Part shown: piece after piece, positions 39,145-43,229 of the stretch | Layout of the letters: every line of letters begins with the position of its first letter | Numbering within the stretch: the first letter of the stretch is position 1 | Source: SZAS-79 sp038211455 | Lineage (GTDB): Bacteria > Pseudomonadota > Gammaproteobacteria > Burkholderiales > SG8-39 | DNA: 43,229 bases | Direction: 5' to 3' | NCBI GenBank assembly: GCA_038211455.1 | Contig: JBBQVP010000015.1 | Span: forward strand, 1-43,229 | The notes under the pieces: model-generated | Told to the model about the DNA's origin: nothing | The model's database searches: none | What the model saw: only the letters and a program-made list of their open reading frames with translations | Position numbers and translations under genes: made by a program

Positions 39145-39801
39145 TTAGCGGAACAGGCGGCGCGGCAACTCCAGCACCGACGCGACCCTCATGTCCACGT
39201 ACCGCGGCCGTCCCAACCCCTTGCTCACCCAGACGGTTGCGATCCCGAGTTTCCTGGCCGCCTGCAGATTCTCAAGGATGTCGTCGACGAACACGCAGCG
39301 GTGCGGATCGAGATTGTGCGCCCGCAGCAGCACATGAAAGCCGTGAAACGCGGGCTTGGGGCGAAACCGCGTGCTTTCGATGGTGTAGATCGCATCGAAG
39401 AACCGTCCGATCCCGAGCGCCCGCACCACGCCGTCGACGTAGTGACGCGGCGCATTCGAGAAAATCACCTTCTTTCCCGGAAGCAGTGCAAGCGCGTGGC
39501 GCAACGCATTCTCGCGTACCACCAGGTCGCCGAGCTCGGGAAACTGATGCGTGGCCATGATGAATTTCCGCGGATCGGTTCCGTAGTGCCGCACGAGCCC
39601 GGCCAGTGTCGTGCCGTACTTTTCCCAGAACATGCGGCGCATCGCGTTCGCGCCCTCCTCGTCCACACCGAGGTTGCCGCGCAGCCACGCATTCATCTGG
39701 TCGTGCATGGCCGGGAAAATGTGCGGCCGCGCGTCGTGCAGCGTGTTGTCGAGGTCAAAGATCCACACCCGCCGCGACGGCGGGAGCCGCAGGATCGGCA
39801 C
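39145..39801 (-). CDS. HAD-family pyrimidine 5'-nucleotidase (SDT1-like)
   Basis: The protein has 218 residues from a GTG at 39801. The HAD motifs are WIFDLDNTLHDA (motif I, Asp pair), VIFSNAPRHYVDGVVRALG (motif II), KPAFHGFHVLL (motif III Lys) and CVFVDDILENLQAARKLG (motif IV). Family members of the SDT1 type dephosphorylate UMP, CMP and related or damaged nucleotides. The pairing with argB and slmA on one strand is conserved in Betaproteobacteria, though no joint pathway is known to me. It starts 13 bases after argB. Confidence 0.9.
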   Translation of the reverse strand: MPILRLPPSRRVWIFDLDNTLHDARPHIFPAMHDQMNAWLRGNLGVDEEGANAMRRMFWEKYGTTLAGLVRHYGTDPRKFIMATHQFPELGDLVVRENALRHALALLPGKKVIFSNAPRHYVDGVVRALGIGRFFDAIYTIESTRFRPKPAFHGFHVLLRAHNLDPHRCVFVDDILENLQAARKLGIATVWVSKGLGRPRYVDMRVASVLELPRRLFR

Positions 39802-39814
39802 TATCGGGCCATTG

Positions 39815-40699
39815 TCACTTGTAGCGGATCAGGGTGCCGACGCCCTGGTCGGTCAGGACCTCGAGCAGCAGCGCATGCGGCACGCGGCCGTCGATGATGT
39901 GCACCGCCTTCACGCCACTCCTTGCAGCTTCGAGCGCCGAGGAGATCTTCGGCAGCATGCCACCAGACAGGGCACCCGAGGCAACCATCTCGTCGATCTG
40001 GCGCGGCGTGATCCCGGTGATCAGCTTGCCCTGTTCGTCGAGCACGCCGGGCGTATTGGTAAGGAGAACGAGCTTTTCCGCGCGCAGGACTTCGGCAAGC
40101 TTTCCGGCCACGAGGTCGGCGTTGATGTTGTAGCTTTCACCCTCCTGCCCGATCCCGATCGGCGCAACCACGGGAATGAATCCCCCTGCTTCGAGCGTCG
40201 TGATGACCAAGGGCTGGATCGACTCGATCTCGCCGACCTGGCCGATATCGAGGAACTGCTCGGGATGTTCCTTCGAGGGCATCATCAGCTTCTTTGCGCG
40301 GATGAATGCGCCATCCTGCCCGGTCAACCCGACCGCCTTGCCGCCGGCCTTGTTGATCAGCGTGACGATATCCTTGTTCACGGCGCCGCCCAGCACCATT
40401 TCGACCACGTCCATGGTCGCGGCGTCGGTCACGCGCATGCCCTGGACAAACTCACTCTTGATCGCAAGCTGGGTCAGCATCTGCTCGATCTGCGGACCGC
40501 CGCCGTGCACCACCACGGGATTCATGCCGACCAGCTTGAGCAGCACGACGTCGCGCGCAAAATCCGCCTGCAGGGCCACGTCGACCATCGCGTTGCCGCC
40601 GAACTTGACCACGATGGTCTTGCCGTGGAAGCGCCGGATGTAGGGCAGCGCCTCGGCGAGGATGCGGGCTTTATCTGCGGCTTGGCTGGGCTGTGACAT
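39815..40699 (-). CDS. argB: Acetylglutamate kinase
   Basis: The protein has 294 residues. FHGKTIVVKFGGNAM is the phosphate-binding start. VVHGGGPQIEQMLTQL is the NAG-site loop. GLTGQDGAFIRAKKL, FIPVVAPIGIGQEGESYNINADLVAGKLAEVL and LLTNTPGVLD complete the amino-acid-kinase pattern. The N-terminal helix preceding the core (ILAEALPYIRRF) is the type linked to hexameric, arginine-inhibited forms. It phosphorylates N-acetylglutamate in arginine synthesis. Upstream lies the hsp20 gene, separated by a terminator, so argB probably has its own promoter, which I could not place. Confidence 0.97.
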   Translation of the reverse strand: MSQPSQAADKARILAEALPYIRRFHGKTIVVKFGGNAMVDVALQADFARDVVLLKLVGMNPVVVHGGGPQIEQMLTQLAIKSEFVQGMRVTDAATMDVVEMVLGGAVNKDIVTLINKAGGKAVGLTGQDGAFIRAKKLMMPSKEHPEQFLDIGQVGEIESIQPLVITTLEAGGFIPVVAPIGIGQEGESYNINADLVAGKLAEVLRAEKLVLLTNTPGVLDEQGKLITGITPRQIDEMVASGALSGGMLPKISSALEAARSGVKAVHIIDGRVPHALLLEVLTDQGVGTLIRYK

Positions 40700-40716
40700 G
40701 GCGAGGGGGATTCTAC

Positions 40717-40757
40717 AAAGAAAAAGGACCCGCGCGCAGGCGCCGGCCCTTTTTCTT
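40717..40757 (-). terminator. Intrinsic terminator of hsp20
   Basis: Arms AAAGAAAAAGGACC and GGCCCTTTTTCTT surround a GC-rich middle. In RNA from the minus strand the one imperfect position forms a GU pair and the stem is followed by U5CU3. In plus-strand RNA it would be an A-C mismatch. This favours termination of hsp20, whose stop lies 17 bases away. Confidence 0.82.
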
Positions 40758-40773
40758 CGACTGCGGAGCGCGC

Positions 40774-41211
40774 TTACTGGATGCTGATCTGCTTGCGTGC
40801 CGCGGCGGCCTTTTTCGGCAGCATGAGCTCAAGCACGCCATCGGCGAACTTCGCCTGGGCGGCCGCCTCGTCGATTTCCTGCGGCAGTGTGAAGCTGCGG
40901 CTGACCTTGCCGTACATGCGCTCGGTGTGCAGCACGCGCTCGCCTTCCGCCACATTCTTCTCGCGCTTGACTTCGGCCGCGAGCGTCACTTGCGCGCCAT
41001 CTATCGTCAGCTGGATATCTTCCTTCTTCGCGCCCGGGAGTTCGGCATGCACCAGGTACCCGCCGTTGCTTTCGGTCACGTCGACCCTCACCCGTGCCGG
41101 TGACTCGCGCCCCTCGGTGTACATCGGGCGCACCAGGAAACCCTTGAACAGATCATCGACCAGGTCGCCGAACACATCGGCGCGCGGATCGAAACGAGAA
41201 ATATTCGCCAT
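40774..41211 (-). CDS. Small heat shock protein, Hsp20/alpha-crystallin family
   Basis: The protein has 145 residues from the ATG at 41211, with AAGGAGA seven bases upstream. An N-terminal arm with FDPRADVFGDLVDDLFKGFLVRP is followed by the alpha-crystallin domain (VRVDVTESNGGYLVHAELPGAKKEDIQLTIDG to YGKVSRSFTLPQEID and FADGVLELMLPKK). The C-terminal IxI-type tail is KQISIQ. It is an ATP-independent holdase for unfolding proteins. A near-perfect sigma-32 promoter lies at 41261-41288 and a terminator follows at once, so it is a single-gene heat-shock unit placed between hslU and argB. Confidence 0.95.
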   Translation of the reverse strand: MANISRFDPRADVFGDLVDDLFKGFLVRPMYTEGRESPARVRVDVTESNGGYLVHAELPGAKKEDIQLTIDGAQVTLAAEVKREKNVAEGERVLHTERMYGKVSRSFTLPQEIDEAAAQAKFADGVLELMLPKKAAAARKQISIQ

Positions 41212-41260
41212 GACGATTCTCCTTGTCGGTAACAGTGCGGGGCAACGCCCCATGCAACCA

Positions 41261-41288
41261 AGATGGGGGAGGGGCGAAAAAATTCAAG
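41261..41288 (-). promoter_or_regulatory. Sigma-32 heat-shock promoter of hsp20
   Basis: On the minus strand CTTGAAT (-35, 41282-41288; consensus CTTGAAA) and CCCCATCT (-10, 41261-41268; consensus CCCCATNT) are 13 bases apart, within the normal 11-15 range. The -10 is a full match. It lies about 50 bases before the hsp20 ATG. RpoH, which would read it, is encoded at 17.4 kb. Confidence 0.88.
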
Positions 41289-41330
41289 CCCCCTGTTCCT
41301 CGTGGGCCCCGTGTTCCCGGGCGCCCCCGA

Positions 41331-42674
41331 TCACAGCACGTAGCGGGCAAGGTCCTCGTTTTTCGACAGCTCGGCCAGGCGCGCGTCGACATACGCAGCG
41401 TCGACCAGCACCGCCTGCGACCCGCGCGAGCCGGCCTCGAACGACACCTCCTCGAGTAGCTTTTCGAGCACGGTATACAACCGCCGCGCGCCGATGTTCT
41501 CCACCTGCTCGTTGACCGCGTAGGCGATTTCGGCCAGGCGGCGAATCGCCTCGGGCCGGAACTCGATCTTCACCGCCTCGGTGGCGAGGAGCGCTTCATA
41601 TTGCCGCGTCAGGCAGGCATCCGTACCGGTCAGGATCTTCTCGAAATCCTCCACCGAGAGGGAGTCGAGCTCGACCCGGATCGGGAAGCGACCCTGCAGC
41701 TCGGGAATCAGGTCGGAGGGCTTGGCATAGTGGAACGCGCCGCTTGCGACAAACAGGATGTGATCCGTCTTTACCATGCCGTACTTGGTCGACACGGTGG
41801 TGCCTTCGACCAGCGGCAGAAGGTCGCGCTGCACCCCCTGGCGCGACACGTCCGCCCCGCCCACCTCGGAGCGGCTGGCAATCTTGTCGATCTCGTCAAG
41901 GAACACGATGCCGTTCTGCTCGACGTTCTGCACCGCGAGGGTCTTCAGATCCTCGTCGGACACCATGCGCGCGGCCTCCTCGTCGGTCGCAAGCTTCATG
42001 GCCTCGCGGATCTTCAGCTTGCGGGTTTTCCTGCGCGCATTGCCGAGGTTCTGGAACATGCCCTGAATCTGGGTGGTGAGCTCCTCCATGCCGGGCGGGG
42101 CCATGATCTCCATCTGCGGCTGCGCTGCGGCAACGTCGATCTCGATTTCCTTTTCGTCGAGCTCGCCTTCGCGCAGCTTCTTCCTGAATTTCTGGCGCGT
42201 CGGATTTTCTTCCGCGGCCGTTGGCTGCGCTGCGAAGCCGACCTCCCGCGCCTGTGGCAGCAGCGCATCCAGGATCCGCTCCTCGGCGGCGTCCTGCGCG
42301 CGGTCACGCACCCGGCGCATCGCCTGCTCGCGCGCATCCTTGACGGAAATTTCAACCAGATCCCGGATGATCGAATCCACGTCGCGCCCGACATAGCCGA
42401 CCTCGGTGAATTTCGTCGCCTCGATCTTGATGAACGGCGCGTCGGCCAGCCGCGCGAGCCGGCGCGCGATCTCGGTCTTGCCGACCCCGGTCGGGCCGAT
42501 CATGAGGATGTTCTTCGGCGTGATCTCCTGGCGCAGCGGCTCGGCCACCTGCTGCCTGCGCCAGCGATTGCGCAACGCAATCGCCACGGCGCGCTTGGCC
42601 CTCGCCTGGCCGACGATGTGCTTGTCAAGCTCCGAGACGATCTCCTGCGGGGTCATGCCGCCGACGCCGCTCAT
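41331..42674 (-). CDS. hslU: ATP-dependent protease ATPase subunit HslU (ClpY)
   Basis: The protein has 447 residues from the ATG at 42674, which overlaps the hslV stop as ATGA. An ATG six codons later (MTPQEIV) also fits. MTPQEIVSELDKHIVGQ opens the AAA+ fold. Walker A is GPTGVGKT (60-67), KFTEVGYVGRDVDSIIRDL is the pore GYVG motif, and NGIVFLDEIDKIA is Walker B. The I-domain lies at about 110-240. ENIGARRLYTVLEKLLEE is sensor 2, and the end SKNEDLARYVL is the tail that docks in HslV. It unfolds and feeds proteins to HslV. Confidence 0.97.
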   Translation of the reverse strand: MSGVGGMTPQEIVSELDKHIVGQARAKRAVAIALRNRWRRQQVAEPLRQEITPKNILMIGPTGVGKTEIARRLARLADAPFIKIEATKFTEVGYVGRDVDSIIRDLVEISVKDAREQAMRRVRDRAQDAAEERILDALLPQAREVGFAAQPTAAEENPTRQKFRKKLREGELDEKEIEIDVAAAQPQMEIMAPPGMEELTTQIQGMFQNLGNARRKTRKLKIREAMKLATDEEAARMVSDEDLKTLAVQNVEQNGIVFLDEIDKIASRSEVGGADVSRQGVQRDLLPLVEGTTVSTKYGMVKTDHILFVASGAFHYAKPSDLIPELQGRFPIRVELDSLSVEDFEKILTGTDACLTRQYEALLATEAVKIEFRPEAIRRLAEIAYAVNEQVENIGARRLYTVLEKLLEEVSFEAGSRGSQAVLVDAAYVDARLAELSKNEDLARYVL

Positions 42675-43207
42675 TCCAGCACCTCGATCACCCTCTGGTG
42701 GTTGGTATAGATGCATAGATCGGCGGCGATCGACAGCGCGCGCTCGACCACTTCGCGCACCGGCAGCTCGGTATTCTCGAGCAACGCGCGCGCAGCCGCC
42801 TGGGCGTACGGGCCACCCGAACCGATCGCCACGACGCCGTGCTCTGGCTCGAGCACGTCGCCCTGCCCGGTGATCACGAGCGAATGGTCACGGTCCGCCA
42901 CCGAGAGCATCGCCTCCAGCCTGCGCAGCGCGCGGTCGGTACGCCAATCCTTGGCAAGCTCGACCGCGGAACGCATCAGGTGCCCCTGATGCTTTTCGAG
43001 CTTGGCCTCGAACCGTTCGAACAGCGTGAACGCGTCCGCCGTCCCGCCGGCGAACCCGGCAAGGATCCGGTCGTGGTACAGCCTGCGCACCTTGCGCGCC
43101 CCGCCCTTGATGACGATGTTGCCCAGCGTGACCTGGCCGTCGCCACCCAGCGCAACCGCGTTGCCGCGGCGCACCGACAGGATGGTCGTTCCGTGAAACT
43201 GTTCCAT
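42671..43207 (-). CDS. hslV: ATP-dependent protease subunit HslV (ClpQ)
   Basis: The protein has 178 residues. MEQFHG precedes TTILSVRRGNAVALGGDGQVTLG, so the nucleophile should be Thr7 after removal of a six-residue leader. E. coli HslV loses only Met. GGARKVRRLYHDRILAGFAGGTADAFTLFE is the proteasome-type core with the conserved Lys, and AIGSGGPYAQAAARAL is the closing strand. It forms a dodecameric peptidase with HslU. The start codon is 22 bases from the window end, so its promoter (sigma-32 expected by family habit) is not visible. Confidence 0.97.
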   Translation of the reverse strand: MEQFHGTTILSVRRGNAVALGGDGQVTLGNIVIKGGARKVRRLYHDRILAGFAGGTADAFTLFERFEAKLEKHQGHLMRSAVELAKDWRTDRALRRLEAMLSVADRDHSLVITGQGDVLEPEHGVVAIGSGGPYAQAAARALLENTELPVREVVERALSIAADLCIYTNHQRVIEVLE

Positions 43208-43229
43208 GGGATTTCCGCAGGTGGTATCG

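Overview
The window is about 43.2 kb of GC-rich, densely packed chromosomal DNA. Gene content and order point to a betaproteobacterium, probably Burkholderiales or a close relative. The clues are orphan Bug/TctC-type binding proteins, the runs prs–rplY–pth–ychF, ftsY–ftsE–ftsX–rpoH, trmL/gpsA/secB/grxC, gpmA–envC–ctp–moeB and slmA–nucleotidase–argB–hslU–hslV, a cytochrome oxidase cluster with DUF2244, DUF2970 and DUF2909 proteins, and a single tRNA-Gln(UUG). I see no insertion sequence, phage gene, CRISPR array or rRNA. No stretch above 300 bases lacks a gene.

Layout. 1-5.5 kb is the most accessory-looking part: the start of a 4Fe-4S dicluster protein (runs off the left edge), two TctC-type periplasmic binding proteins, a membrane-anchored Mrr-like nuclease, a PIG3-type quinone oxidoreductase and a TauD/TfdA-type dioxygenase. 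5.5-14.8 kb is housekeeping, mostly on the minus strand: ychF, pth, rplY, prs, tRNA-Gln, ispE, lolB, a TPR protein, mutM (plus), coaD and rsmD. 14.8-18.3 kb on the plus strand is ftsY-ftsE-ftsX-rpoH. 18.3-27.6 kb is the aa3-type cytochrome c oxidase locus. It has an assembly arm (SCO1, ctaB, ctaA, a SCO-like protein, SURF1) and a structural arm (DUF2244, coxB, coxA, a 32-residue assembly protein missing from routine ORF calls, cox11, DUF2970, coxC). A DUF2909 gene lies between them and a strong intrinsic terminator follows coxC. 27.7-31.4 kb holds a BioC-like methyltransferase, an amidase, comF and trmL. 31.5-34.2 kb on the minus strand is gpsA, an SH3 protein, secB, grxC and a rhodanese. 34.3-38.5 kb on the plus strand is gpmA, envC, a C-terminal processing protease and moeB. 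38.5-43.2 kb on the minus strand is slmA, a HAD nucleotidase, argB, hsp20, hslU and hslV.

How the genes work together. The clearest regulatory story is heat shock. rpoH (sigma-32) has a nearly perfect CIRCE operator (the HrcA site) lying over a good extended -10 promoter. In the same window hsp20 has a nearly perfect sigma-32 promoter, next to hslVU. This suggests HrcA repression feeding into sigma-32 activation. The other recurrent oddity is tandem duplication at gene 3' ends: 15-bp units at prs, 24-bp units between mutM and coaD, 12-bp units in rplY, and a roughly 40-bp array of hairpins between trmL and gpsA. A G-rich palindromic element also occurs just after both rplY and pth.

Most genes here are well-known core genes. 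The candidates for something less described are the HrcA-to-RpoH wiring, the hairpin array, and the small or poorly characterised proteins of the oxidase cluster.
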